Positions 29,560-37,886 of a stretch of DNA of 40,781 nucleotides are shown one piece after another. The stretch comes from an uncultured Clostridia bacterium. GTDB taxonomy: Bacteria; Bacillota; Clostridia; Oscillospirales; Acutalibacteraceae. The translations under genes were made by a program, and so were the position numbers. How positions within the stretch are numbered: the stretch's first letter is position 1; each line of letters starts with the position of its first letter. The DNA lies in NCBI GenBank assembly GCA_944376265.1, contig CALWCD010000014.1, forward strand, positions 1-40,781, given 5' to 3'. Under the pieces are notes generated by a model. The model was not told the DNA's origin. It did no database searches and worked only from the letters and a program-made list of their open reading frames with translations.

Positions 29560-30333
29560 ATGGCAAGAGAACGATACCTGGTCAACGCAGGGGAGGACAC
29601 CATTCATCAGAACCAAATTCAGCTGGTCACCGCCAAGGACAAGGGCAAAAACTGGTGGTACTACCACAAAATCCACCTGTTGGTGGGGGTGCTGGCGGTG
29701 GCTTTGGTGGGGAGCTTCCTCTATTCCATGTTCACCAAGGTGAGCCCCGATTACACCATTGGCCTGCTCACCTCCTACACCATGCCCGAGACGGGGCTGA
29801 ACCAGCTGGAGGACTATATCGCCGCCTATGCGGATGACCGCAACGGGGACGGGCAGGTGTCCATCAATGTGACAAACTACGTGTACGACACCAGCGCGGA
29901 CGCCGACTATGCCCAGCGGGAAGCCGCCATTGTGCGGTTTATGGCGGACGCCAGCAGCAACGAGGTGATGATTTACCTCCATGACGACGGGGCCTTCAGC
30001 GCTTTGGAGGGCACCTTTGAGGGCTTTTTCCAGTACACCGACGGCACACCCATGGAGGACGACGCCACCGATTTTGAGAACGCCATGACCTCTTGGCAGG
30101 ACATGGCAGCCTTTGCCAATTTCCAGCCCGCCTCGGAAGAGGGAGAACTGTACACGGGAGAGGTTCTCACGGAGCTTTACAGCAGGCTTCGGGTTTCCTG
30201 CCGGGCCGCTGAGGGCAGCTCCATTGAGAGCAGCGAAAAGGATATGGAATACTATCAGTCTTCCATGGCGCTGTTCCAGCGCCTGAAAAACGATGAACCC
30301 TTGCAAAAGGAGAATGCTTCGGAAGAGGGGTAA
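29560..30333 (+). CDS. Membrane-anchored protein of unknown function with EF-hand-like loop
   Basis: A 257-residue protein with a cytoplasmic N-terminus of about 38 residues, one helix (about 39-58, H-L-L-V-G-V-L-A-V-A-L-V-G-S) and a large extracellular domain. That domain holds D-R-N-G-D-G-Q-V-S, which matches the D-x-N-x-D-G calcium-binding loop, in a context (Y-I-A-A-Y-A-D-D-R-N) also found in secreted gut Clostridia proteins. The C-terminus is acidic and probably disordered. I do not recognise the family. GAAGGAG lies close before the ATG. It is separated from cimA by only three bases, so the two are co-transcribed although no functional link is obvious. Confidence 0.75.
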   Translation: MARERYLVNAGEDTIHQNQIQLVTAKDKGKNWWYYHKIHLLVGVLAVALVGSFLYSMFTKVSPDYTIGLLTSYTMPETGLNQLEDYIAAYADDRNGDGQVSINVTNYVYDTSADADYAQREAAIVRFMADASSNEVMIYLHDDGAFSALEGTFEGFFQYTDGTPMEDDATDFENAMTSWQDMAAFANFQPASEEGELYTGEVLTELYSRLRVSCRAAEGSSIESSEKDMEYYQSSMALFQRLKNDEPLQKENASEEG

Positions 30334-30336
30334 ATT

Positions 30337-31923
30337 ATGGGCCCTGTGACCATCTTCGATTCCACCCTGCGGGACGGCGCCCAGGGAACAGGCGTGGCCT
30401 TTTCCCTGGAGGACAAGCTTCAGGCGGTGCGCCTGCTGGATCAGATCGGCATCCAATTTGTGGAGGCGGGCAACCCGGGTTCCAACCCCAAGGATGTGGA
30501 GTTCTTTCGCCGGGTGTCCCAGCTTTCCCTGAAAAACGCCCGGCTGGTGTCCTTTGGCAGCACCCGCCGGAAGGGGCTGCGCCCCGAGGAGGACGGAAAC
30601 CTTGCGGCCATTTTGGCGGCGGGGACCCAGTGGTGCAGCGTGTTTGGGAAATGCTGGAAGTTCCATGTGGAGCGGGTGCTGGAAACCTCCTACCAGGAGA
30701 ACTTCCGGATGATCCAGGAAAGCTGCCGGTTTTTGAAGGACCACGGGCGGAACGTGGTCTTTGACGCGGAGCACTTCTTTGACGGCTGGAAGGACGACAA
30801 AGCCTTCGCCTGGGAGGCCCTTCGGGCGGCGGTCAAGGGCGGGGCGGACATGGTGTGCCTGTGTGACACCAACGGCGGCGCCTTCCCCAAAGAGGTGGAG
30901 CGCATTGTGAAAGAGGTGGTCGCGAAGGTGGATGTGCCGGTGGCTGTCCATTTCCACGAGGACTGCGGCATGGCCACCGCCAACAGTGTCACCGCGGTGC
31001 TGGCAGGGGCGTCCCAGGTTCAGGGCACGCTGCTGGGTTTCGGGGAGCGCTGCGGCAACGCCAATTTGGCCTCCATCATTCCGGACCTTCAGGTCAAGCT
31101 GGGCATCCCCTGTATCCCCCAGGAGGAATTGCTGCACCTCACCCAGCGGGCCAGAGAGCTGGCCTCCATAGCCAACATGGACCTTCCCGCCTGGATGCCC
31201 TACGTGGGGGAAAACGCCTTTGCCCACAAGGCAGGCATGCACGCGGCGGCTGTTCTCAAATGCCCGCCCTCCTTCGAGCACGTGGACCCCTACCTGGTGG
31301 GCAATGCCCGGAGGTTTCCCGCGTCGGAAATGTCCGGCCGGGCAGTGGTGCTGGAGAAGGTGAAGAACATTTTCCCCTCCGCCAGGCTGGACTCCCAGGA
31401 GACAAAGGCGCTGCTCCAGGAGCTGAAGGAGCTGGAGTCTCGGGGGTATCAGTTCGAGGGAGCGGACGCCTCCTTCCAGCTGCTGGTCCGCAAGCGTTTG
31501 AAGCCCTTCGCACCCTTCTTTGAGCTGCTGTACTACCACATCTACACCGATTACAGCGACGGCGCCGACCGGGGAGCCAGCGCCACGGTGAAAGTGCGGG
31601 TGGGGGGAGAGATCCAGCTGATGGCGGCAGAGGGAAACGGTCCTGTGAACGCCCTGGACCAGGCGCTGCGGAAAGCCCTGGAAATTTTCTACCCGGTGTT
31701 GTCCCAGGTGAAGCTGACAGACTACAAGGTGCGCGTGCTGGACAGCCAGAACGCCACTGCCGCAGGGGTTCGAGTGCTGATCACCTCCACCGACGGCGAG
31801 GATACGTTCACCACGGTGGGTGTGTCGGGAGACGTGGTGGCGGCCAGCTGGAAAGCCCTGGAGGACTCCATGGAGTTCCTGCTGTTAAAGGACGCTGCCA
31901 GGAACAACGTGGAAACAACCTGA
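30337..31923 (+). CDS. cimA: Citramalate synthase
   Basis: A 528-residue DRE-TIM metallolyase: F-D-S-T-L-R-D-G-A-Q-G at the N-terminus (the R-D-G motif), the metal-binding H-F-H-E-D-C-G-M-A-T-A-N, and G-F-G-E-R-C-G-N-A-N-L. A C-terminal LeuA-type allosteric dimer domain follows (about residue 400 onward). The length and the A-Q-G motif fit citramalate synthase, which condenses pyruvate and acetyl-CoA to start the threonine-independent isoleucine route, and not the homocitrate or isopropylmalate synthases. The ribosome site GAGGGG is within the end of the upstream gene. A perfect terminator follows. Confidence 0.93.
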   Translation: MGPVTIFDSTLRDGAQGTGVAFSLEDKLQAVRLLDQIGIQFVEAGNPGSNPKDVEFFRRVSQLSLKNARLVSFGSTRRKGLRPEEDGNLAAILAAGTQWCSVFGKCWKFHVERVLETSYQENFRMIQESCRFLKDHGRNVVFDAEHFFDGWKDDKAFAWEALRAAVKGGADMVCLCDTNGGAFPKEVERIVKEVVAKVDVPVAVHFHEDCGMATANSVTAVLAGASQVQGTLLGFGERCGNANLASIIPDLQVKLGIPCIPQEELLHLTQRARELASIANMDLPAWMPYVGENAFAHKAGMHAAAVLKCPPSFEHVDPYLVGNARRFPASEMSGRAVVLEKVKNIFPSARLDSQETKALLQELKELESRGYQFEGADASFQLLVRKRLKPFAPFFELLYYHIYTDYSDGADRGASATVKVRVGGEIQLMAAEGNGPVNALDQALRKALEIFYPVLSQVKLTDYKVRVLDSQNATAAGVRVLITSTDGEDTFTTVGVSGDVVAASWKALEDSMEFLLLKDAARNNVETT

Positions 31924-31930
31924 TCGCATG

Positions 31931-31968
31931 GCGGAAATTCTGGAAAACACCCAGAATTTCCGCTTTTT
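31931..31968 (+). terminator. Terminator of cimA
   Basis: Perfect 13-bp stem GCGGAAATTCTGG (31931-31943) / CCAGAATTTCCGC (31951-31963), 7-nt loop, T5. Confidence 0.9.
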
Positions 31969-32002
31969 GTTAAAAGAAACATAGTCTAAACCCATAAACT
32001 GG

Positions 32003-32031
32003 TTGCGAAAAACTCGGAATTATGGTAACAT
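32003..32031 (+). promoter_or_regulatory. Promoter of the M23 peptidase gene
   Basis: -35 TTGCGA (32003-32008), 17-nt spacer, -10 TAACAT (32026-32031) with TG at 32023-32024. Confidence 0.68.
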
Positions 32032-32049
32032 AAGCTTTGCGAGATGTTC

Positions 32050-32080
32050 CCGCGGCTTTGGAATGGCCAAAGGTCCGCGG
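32050..32080 (+). promoter_or_regulatory. Leader hairpin before the M23 peptidase gene
   Basis: CCGCGG-CTTTGG (32050-32061) pairs with CCAAAG (32067-32072) and CCGCGG (32075-32080), with a 2-nt bulge and a 5-nt loop. It lies about 6 nt before the AAAGGAGG ribosome site and has no T tract, so any effect would be on stability or translation. Confidence 0.65.
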
Positions 32081-32099
32081 CGGGCAAAGGAGGGATTGT

Positions 32100-33380
32100 G
32101 TGAAAAAGAGGAGAAACAGGCCGTGGCTGCGGCGCTGCTGTGCTCTGGCCCTGGCCGCCGTTCTGGCGGTGCCGGTCCGGGTCATCGCCACCACCATTGA
32201 TGAGGTCCAGCAGCGGCAGGAGGAGCTGGCCCAGGAAAACCAGGACCTGCAGTCAAAGATCGACGGGCTGAAGGAGGACGAGGACGCGGCCCTGGCCTAC
32301 CAGGAAGAGCTTACAGGCAAGATCGGGGAGGCCGAGCGGCAGATTGACGACGCGCGGGCCACCATAGACCAGATGAATGGGAAGATCACCCAGCTGGAAA
32401 GCAAGCTGGAGCTCTCTAAACAGGAGTACCAGCAGACCATTGACCTGTTCAGCCAAAGGCTGCGGGCGGTGTATGTCAGCGGCGGCCGGTCTGTGGGGAC
32501 CCTGGAGATCCTGCTCAATTCCAGCAGCCTGTCGGACTTTTTCCTGAAGCAGCGGCTGATTGAGGTCACCGCCCAGCACGATCAAGCGCTGCTGGACCGG
32601 CTGAACCAGTACATGGAGGATACGGAGCAGGACCGGAAAGAACTGGCGGAAGCCCGGAACCAGGTGGCGGAATCCAAAAAGACCATGGAATCCGCCCAGG
32701 AAGAGCTGGAGCTGCTGTACGCCGAAAACGACGCCCTTGTGGCCAGTCTGGAGTCCCAGCAGGTGGACGCTCAGAACCAGATCGCCCGGAACGAGGCGGA
32801 GGACGCCCAGCTTCAGGCCCAGCTGCAGGCGCTTATTGAGGAACGCAACCGGCAGGAGCAGGAGCGCAGGGAACAGGAAGCTCTTCAGAACAGCGCCGTT
32901 TCGGAGGAGCCCGGCGGGGAGGATGAAGACTCTCAGGAGGATAGCCAGCCTGACGGCGTAGACGTGGAACCCATCACTCCCGGTCTCCAGAGCGGGTTCT
33001 CGCCCATGTGGCCCCTGCCCGGGGTGGGCGTGGGGTCTATCTCCGGCCATTTCGGGGACATGTACTTCAATGGCCCCCACAACGGGCTGGATATTGCCGC
33101 CGGCTACGGCACCCCCATTGTGGCGGCCCAGGCGGGAGAGGTGATCCAGGCGGAATACCACTGGTCCTGGGGGAACAACGTGCTCATCTGGCACAACGAG
33201 ACTTTCGCCACCCGCTATGCCCACTGCAGTTCCCTGGCGGTCTCGCCGGGACAGTATGTGGAGCAGGGGCAGATCATTGGCTATGTGGGGAGCACGGGAG
33301 AGTCTTTTGGCAACCATCTCCACTTTGAAGTGTATTACAACGGCGTCCGGGTAAATCCGGACCCCTATCTGGGAATTTGA
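32100..33380 (+). CDS. Secreted coiled-coil M23 peptidoglycan endopeptidase (EnvC/NlpD type)
   Basis: A 426-residue exported protein. After a twin-arginine-free, Arg/Lys-rich start and signal helix (about 13-28) there is a long heptad-rich coiled coil (about 35-265) full of Gln, Glu and Leu. An acidic linker follows (about 265-300), then a LytM/M23 domain with H327-x-x-x-D331 (H-N-G-L-D-I-A) and H406-L-H408 (N-H-L-H-F-E), the zinc ligands, so the peptidase is probably active. Such proteins hydrolyse or regulate hydrolysis of peptidoglycan during division. The start is GTG 32100, 6 nt after AGGAGG. It is monocistronic. Confidence 0.92.
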   Translation: MKKRRNRPWLRRCCALALAAVLAVPVRVIATTIDEVQQRQEELAQENQDLQSKIDGLKEDEDAALAYQEELTGKIGEAERQIDDARATIDQMNGKITQLESKLELSKQEYQQTIDLFSQRLRAVYVSGGRSVGTLEILLNSSSLSDFFLKQRLIEVTAQHDQALLDRLNQYMEDTEQDRKELAEARNQVAESKKTMESAQEELELLYAENDALVASLESQQVDAQNQIARNEAEDAQLQAQLQALIEERNRQEQERREQEALQNSAVSEEPGGEDEDSQEDSQPDGVDVEPITPGLQSGFSPMWPLPGVGVGSISGHFGDMYFNGPHNGLDIAAGYGTPIVAAQAGEVIQAEYHWSWGNNVLIWHNETFATRYAHCSSLAVSPGQYVEQGQIIGYVGSTGESFGNHLHFEVYYNGVRVNPDPYLGI

Positions 33381-33386
33381 CCCTGC

Positions 33387-33419
33387 AAGGGAATGCTGTC
33401 TCAAACGGCATTCCCTTTT
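33387..33419 (+). terminator. Terminator of the M23 peptidase gene
   Basis: Perfect stem AAGGGAATGC (33387-33396) / GCATTCCCTT (33408-33417), 11-nt loop, T4 in total. Confidence 0.75.
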
Positions 33420-33431
33420 CCTTTGCCGCCA

Positions 33432-33461
33432 TTGACAGGGCCGCCGCCTGGGCGGTATACT
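33432..33461 (+). promoter_or_regulatory. Promoter of the AraC-family gene
   Basis: -35 TTGACA (33432-33437), 18-nt spacer, -10 TATACT (33456-33461). The spacer holds CCGCC (33441-33445) and GGCGG (33451-33455) as an inverted repeat. Confidence 0.75.
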
Positions 33462-33499
33462 CAGCATAGAACATTCAGGAAGGCAGGGGAGGTGAAGCT

Positions 33500-34351
33500 A
33501 TGGGCAGCACAGGGTTCAGCCGGCAGATGAGTTCCCGCATGCTGGAGGTCCAGTGCAACGGGTACGATCCCTCTTCCAACATGGAGCGGACCCACTATCA
33601 CGACTGCTTCGAGGTGTACTACCAGATCTCCGGGGACCGGTATCTTCTTTCCAACGGCAAGTTTACCCACCTGGAGGCAGGGGACATGCTGTGGATCAAA
33701 AGCTTTGACCTGCACCAATCCTTCCAGGGGCAGGACCCCACCGGCATCCGGGCGGTGATGTACTTTTCCGAGGAGTATCTCAGGGAGGTGTTCCTGGAAC
33801 GGGCAGACGAGCTTCTGGCTCTTTTTACCGGCCCTTTCCGCATTATGCGCCTGGACAGCCCCCAGCAGCGGAAAGCGGTGGAGCTGCTGTACGAAATGGA
33901 GCAGGCCGTGGGAGCCGGTCAGGACTTGTACGCCCGGTTCGTGTTCGGGCAGCTGCTGCTCCTGCTGGAAGCCTGGTCCAAGGCGGGCATTCCCCTGCCC
34001 CGGGAAGCGCCCAGCATCGACCCCAAATATGACAGGATCGCCGGAGTGCTCACCTACCTGAAAAGCCACCGCAGTGAAAAGCTCCGGCTGGAAGAGGTGG
34101 CCAGAGAGTTTTTTGTCACCCCCTGCTACTTGAGCCGCACCTTCAAAGAGTGCATGGGGATTACCTTTGTGAGCTATATCAACCACTTGAAGATCCAGCG
34201 GGCCAAGGAGCTTTTGGGCAGGGAGAAAAGCGTCACCCAGGTGAGCATGGAGCTGGGCTACGATACCCTCACCCATTTTGAACGGGTGTTTAAAAACATC
34301 ACAGGGCTTTCTCCCACGGCATGGAAAAAGCAGCGGTTTCCCGGCGAGTGA
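33500..34351 (+). CDS. AraC family transcriptional regulator with cupin sensor domain
   Basis: A 283-residue regulator. The N-terminal part (about 20-110) is a cupin-like sugar-sensing domain with H-Y-H-D-C-F-E-V-Y-Y-Q-I-S-G-D-R-Y, and G-D-M-L-W-I. The C-terminal ~100 residues form the double helix-turn-helix: L-E-E-V-A-R-E-F-F-V-T-P-C-Y-L-S-R-T-F-K-E, then V-S-M-E-L-G-Y-D-T-L-T-H-F-E-R-V-F-K. It has its own promoter and sits directly upstream of the uxuA operon in the same direction, so it is the likely regulator of that operon; the effector could be a uronate or a pathway intermediate. GGGAGGTGAAG precedes the ATG. No terminator is seen before uxuA. Confidence 0.92.
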   Translation: MGSTGFSRQMSSRMLEVQCNGYDPSSNMERTHYHDCFEVYYQISGDRYLLSNGKFTHLEAGDMLWIKSFDLHQSFQGQDPTGIRAVMYFSEEYLREVFLERADELLALFTGPFRIMRLDSPQQRKAVELLYEMEQAVGAGQDLYARFVFGQLLLLLEAWSKAGIPLPREAPSIDPKYDRIAGVLTYLKSHRSEKLRLEEVAREFFVTPCYLSRTFKECMGITFVSYINHLKIQRAKELLGREKSVTQVSMELGYDTLTHFERVFKNITGLSPTAWKKQRFPGE

Positions 34352-34471
34352 GGGGATAGGGGCTCATGGAACGGCTAAAGGACAAAAAATGTTGAGTTTG
34401 GGGTATCCGCCACGAAAAATGAATAGAGTTTCACTGAGATTTGTTTTACCCTGTTACCTGTGACATTCCCC

Positions 34472-34491
34472 CGCGGTGGGTTAAGACCGCG
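34472..34491 (+). promoter_or_regulatory. Hairpin beside the uxuA ribosome site
   Basis: CGCGGT (34472-34477) pairs with ACCGCG (34486-34491), an 8-nt loop, directly before GAGAAAGGAG. The stretch 34352-34471 has no convincing sigma-A promoter, so uxuA may be read from the AraC promoter or from an activator-dependent start. Confidence 0.5.
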
Positions 34492-34508
34492 AGAAAGGAG
34501 CTTGTCCT

Positions 34509-35579
34509 ATGAAAATGGGCTTGCGCTGGTTCGGCGAAGGATACGATACCGTCTCTCTGGAAAAAATCCGTCAGGTGCCCGGCGTCAGCGGTGTGATCAC
34601 CACCCTGTACGGTGCCATGCCCGGGGAGGACTGGGAAAAGGAAAAGGTCCTGGCCCTGAAGCGGTCGGCGGAGAACGCCGGCTTGGAGATCCTGGGCATT
34701 GAGAGCGTCAACATCCATGACGACATCAAAATCGGCCTTCCCACCCGGGACCAGTACATTGAAAACTACATCAGCACCATCCGTACCCTGTCGGAGTGCG
34801 GCATTCACCTGATCTGCTACAACTTCATGCCGGTGTTCGACTGGACCCGGACCGACCTGGCAAAGCCCCGTCACGACGGCTCCACGGTGCTGGCCTACGA
34901 CCAGCGGGTGATCGACCAGATGGACCCGGACAACCTGTTCGCCTCCATGGAGGCACGGTCTCAGGGCCACGTGCTGCCCGGCTGGGAACCGGAGCGGCTG
35001 GCCAACCTGAAAGAGCCTTTCGAGAAGTACAAGGACGTGGACGAGGAAAAGCTGTGGGCCAACCTGAAGTATTTCCTGGAGGCCATTATGCCGGCCTGCG
35101 AGAAGTACGGGGTGAAGATGGCCATCCACCCGGACGATCCCGGCTGGAGTGTGTTCGGCCTGCCCCGGATCATCACCAGCGGGGAGAACCTGCGGCGGAT
35201 GGTGGACATGGTGCCCTCCCCCTGCAACGGCGTCACCCTGTGCACCGGCTCCCTGGGCACCAATCCCAACGCGGACCTGCCGGGGATCATTCACCTGCTG
35301 AAGGGGAAAATCTTCTTCGCCCACGTGCGGAACATGGAGCACACCGCTCCCGGACAGTTCGAGGAAAGCGCCCATCTGTCCAGCGACGGCTCCTTCGACA
35401 TGTTCGCCATTGTGAAAGCGCTGTACGACACCGGCTTCGACGGCGTTATGCGGCCCGACCACGGCCGGATGATCTGGGGCGAGCAGGCCATGCCCGGCTA
35501 CGGCCTGTACGACCGCGCCCTGGGCAGCCAGTACCTGCTGGGCCTGTGGGAAGCCATCACCAAACTGAGTCACTGCTGA
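34509..35579 (+). CDS. uxuA: Mannonate dehydratase
   Basis: A 356-residue TIM-barrel enzyme that dehydrates D-mannonate to 2-keto-3-deoxygluconate in the hexuronate route. Visible UxuA segments are M-G-L-R-W-F-G near the start, G-I-E-S-V-N-I-H-D-D-I-K, C-Y-N-F-M-P-V-F-D-W-T-R, the metal-binding A-I-H-P-D-D-P, and the late M-R-P-D-H-G-R. Length is normal for the short Firmicutes type. AAAGGAG is well placed before the ATG. The next gene begins 13 bases after the stop. Confidence 0.95.
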   Translation: MKMGLRWFGEGYDTVSLEKIRQVPGVSGVITTLYGAMPGEDWEKEKVLALKRSAENAGLEILGIESVNIHDDIKIGLPTRDQYIENYISTIRTLSECGIHLICYNFMPVFDWTRTDLAKPRHDGSTVLAYDQRVIDQMDPDNLFASMEARSQGHVLPGWEPERLANLKEPFEKYKDVDEEKLWANLKYFLEAIMPACEKYGVKMAIHPDDPGWSVFGLPRIITSGENLRRMVDMVPSPCNGVTLCTGSLGTNPNADLPGIIHLLKGKIFFAHVRNMEHTAPGQFEESAHLSSDGSFDMFAIVKALYDTGFDGVMRPDHGRMIWGEQAMPGYGLYDRALGSQYLLGLWEAITKLSHC

Positions 35580-35592
35580 GGAGGAATCAATC

Positions 35593-36759
35593 ATGCTGAA
35601 AATCGCTGTTGTGGGGACCGGCAACATTGCCCCGTCCCATGTGGAAGGTCTGCTCACGTTCCCGGAGCGCTGCCAGATTGTGGCCCTGTGCGACATCTAC
35701 CCGGAGAAGGCCCAGGCCATGAAGGAAAAGTATAACCTGTCCTGTGAGGTGTTCGATGACCACCAGAAAATGCTGGCCTCCGGCCTGGACATCGATGTGG
35801 TCCACGTGTGCACTCCCCCTTACACCCATGCGGAGATCGCCATCCACTCCATGGACGCCGGAAAGAACGTGGTGGTGGAAAAGCCTATGGCCACCTGTCT
35901 GAAAGAGTGCGACGAAATGCTGGAAGCCGAGCGCCGCAACGGGGTCACCATGGGATGCATCGCCCAGAACCGGTTCCGGGACTCCATCTACAAGCTGAAA
36001 GAGACCATGGAAAGCGGCAAGGCCGGCAAACTGCGGGTGGCCCATGTGAACTCCCTGTGGTGGAGGGGCCACTGCTACTACGACCTGTGGTGGCGGGGCC
36101 TGTGGGAAAAGGAGGGCGGCGGCTGCACCCTGAACCACGCCGTTCACCACATTGACATGATCAACTGGTTCAAGGGGGAGCTGCCTCAGAAGGTGACCTC
36201 CATCCTGTCCAACGTGATGCACGACAACGCCGAGGTGGAGGACCTGTCCTTCTCCACCCTGCAGTACGGGGACGGTTCCGTGGCCCAGGTGACTGCTTCC
36301 GTGGTCCACCACGGGGAGGAGCAGGGCATTGTCCTCCAGTGTGAGAAGGCCAAGCTGGCCGCTCCCTGGAGCTGCTACGCCTCCACCAGCAAGGGCAACG
36401 GCTTCCCCGAGCGCAACGAGGAGCTGGAGAAGGACCTGACCGCTTACTACCAGGAGCTGCCCTACCTGCCCTACGAGGGCCACACCGGGGAAATCGACAA
36501 CTACCTCACCGCTCTGGAGAAGGGCACCCGTCCCATGATTACCGGGGAGGACGGCCGCAAGACCATCGAGCTGATCACGGCCATCTACAAGTCCGGCGCC
36601 CTGGGCCAGACCGTGACCCTGCCCATCGCCCCGGAGGATGACTTCTACACCTTCCAGGGCCTGCTGTCCCACGTGCCCCACTTCTACGAAAAGACCGGCA
36701 GCGTGGAGAATTTCGCCCCGGACACCATTACCGTGGGCAACTACGAGGAAAAGAAATAA
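35593..36759 (+). CDS. Gfo/Idh/MocA family oxidoreductase, copy A of the uxu operon
   Basis: A 388-residue NAD(P)-dependent oxidoreductase. The Rossmann start is I-A-V-V-G-T-G-N-I-A, and the family E-K-P motif sits at 96-98 (V-V-V-E-K-P-M-A-T). The substrate domain holds G-C-T-L-N-H-A-V-H-H-I-D-M-I-N-W, where a His/Asp pair is normally catalytic. GGAGG lies close upstream of the ATG, and the gene is tightly spaced to uxuA (13 bases) and to copy B (14 bases). The substrate is unknown. The position inside a uronate operon suggests a uronic acid, its glycoside or a keto-sugar intermediate. Confidence 0.9.
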   Translation: MLKIAVVGTGNIAPSHVEGLLTFPERCQIVALCDIYPEKAQAMKEKYNLSCEVFDDHQKMLASGLDIDVVHVCTPPYTHAEIAIHSMDAGKNVVVEKPMATCLKECDEMLEAERRNGVTMGCIAQNRFRDSIYKLKETMESGKAGKLRVAHVNSLWWRGHCYYDLWWRGLWEKEGGGCTLNHAVHHIDMINWFKGELPQKVTSILSNVMHDNAEVEDLSFSTLQYGDGSVAQVTASVVHHGEEQGIVLQCEKAKLAAPWSCYASTSKGNGFPERNEELEKDLTAYYQELPYLPYEGHTGEIDNYLTALEKGTRPMITGEDGRKTIELITAIYKSGALGQTVTLPIAPEDDFYTFQGLLSHVPHFYEKTGSVENFAPDTITVGNYEEKK

Positions 36760-36773
36760 GGGAGGAAACCGTC

Positions 36774-37856
36774 ATGGCAGTAAAAGAAGGAATGAATTAC
36801 GCGGCCAAGGGCAAGCCGGATCCTGTGGTGAAGCCCGGAGAGTTTGTGTTCTCGGTGATCGGCCTGGACCACGGTCACATCTACGGCATGTCCAACGGCC
36901 TGCTGGATGCCGGCGCCACCATGAAGTGGGTGTACGACCCCGACCCCAAAAAGGTGGAGGCTTTCTGCAAACAGTACCCCCAGGCACAGGTGGCCTCTTC
37001 CGAAGCCCAGGTGCTGGAGGATGAGGAGACCAAGCTGGTTGCCGGCGCCTGCGTCACCAGCGAGCGTGCCGCTTTGGGCATCCGTGTGATGAAAGCGGGG
37101 AAGGACTACTTCACCGACAAGGCCCCCCTCACCACCCTGGAGCAGCTGGAAGAGGTGAAAAAGATCATCGCCGAGACCGGCCGGAAGTATGCGGTGAATT
37201 ACAGCGAGCGCCTCCAGGTAGAGTGCGCCGTCTACGCCGGGGAGCTGGTGAAGAGCGGCGCCATTGGCAAGGTGGTACAGGTCATCGGCATGGGTCCCCA
37301 CCGGCTCAGCGCCCCCTCACGGCCCGCCTGGTTCTTTGAGAAGGAGAAGTACGGCGGCATCCTCTGCGATATCGGCAGCCACCAGATCGAGCAGTTCCTG
37401 TACTACACCGGCGCCAAGGACGCCAAGATTGTCAACGCCAAGATCGCCAACTACAACCATCCCGACTACCCGGAGCTGGACGATTTCGGCGACGCCACCC
37501 TGGTGGCGGACAACGGCGCCACCGGTTACTTCCGGGTGGACTGGTTCACTCCCGACGGCCTTAGCACCTGGGGTGACGGCCGCACCTTCATCCTGGGCAC
37601 CGAAGGTTACATTGAGATGCGCAAATATGTGGATGTTGCCCGCAGCCAGGAGGAGAACAACCTGTACTGGGTGGACCAGGAGGGCGAGCACTACCTGAAC
37701 TGCACCGGCAAGACCGGCTTCCCCTTCTTTGGCCAGCTGGTTCTGGACTGCATCAACCGCACGGAGAACGCCATGACCCAGGAGCATGCCCTGAAGGCGG
37801 CGGAACTGTGCGTGCGGGCCCAGATGGAGGCCGTGGACCTGTCCAACCGGGGATAA
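36774..37856 (+). CDS. Gfo/Idh/MocA family oxidoreductase, copy B of the uxu operon
   Basis: A 360-residue member of a different branch from copy A. The dinucleotide region reads V-I-G-L-D-H-G-H-I-Y-G-M, so the usual G-x-G-x-x-G is replaced. The E-K-P motif appears as D-K-A-P (115-118), keeping the Lys; the C-terminal part has I-L-C-D-I-G-S-H-Q-I-E-Q-F-L. GGAGG precedes the ATG. Two unlike members side by side may act on the same sugar in opposite directions, or on two substrates. It is co-transcribed with uxuB, 30 bases downstream. Confidence 0.9.
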   Translation: MAVKEGMNYAAKGKPDPVVKPGEFVFSVIGLDHGHIYGMSNGLLDAGATMKWVYDPDPKKVEAFCKQYPQAQVASSEAQVLEDEETKLVAGACVTSERAALGIRVMKAGKDYFTDKAPLTTLEQLEEVKKIIAETGRKYAVNYSERLQVECAVYAGELVKSGAIGKVVQVIGMGPHRLSAPSRPAWFFEKEKYGGILCDIGSHQIEQFLYYTGAKDAKIVNAKIANYNHPDYPELDDFGDATLVADNGATGYFRVDWFTPDGLSTWGDGRTFILGTEGYIEMRKYVDVARSQEENNLYWVDQEGEHYLNCTGKTGFPFFGQLVLDCINRTENAMTQEHALKAAELCVRAQMEAVDLSNRG

Positions 37857-37886
37857 ACGAGAAACTGCAAAGGGAGGTAACCTGCA

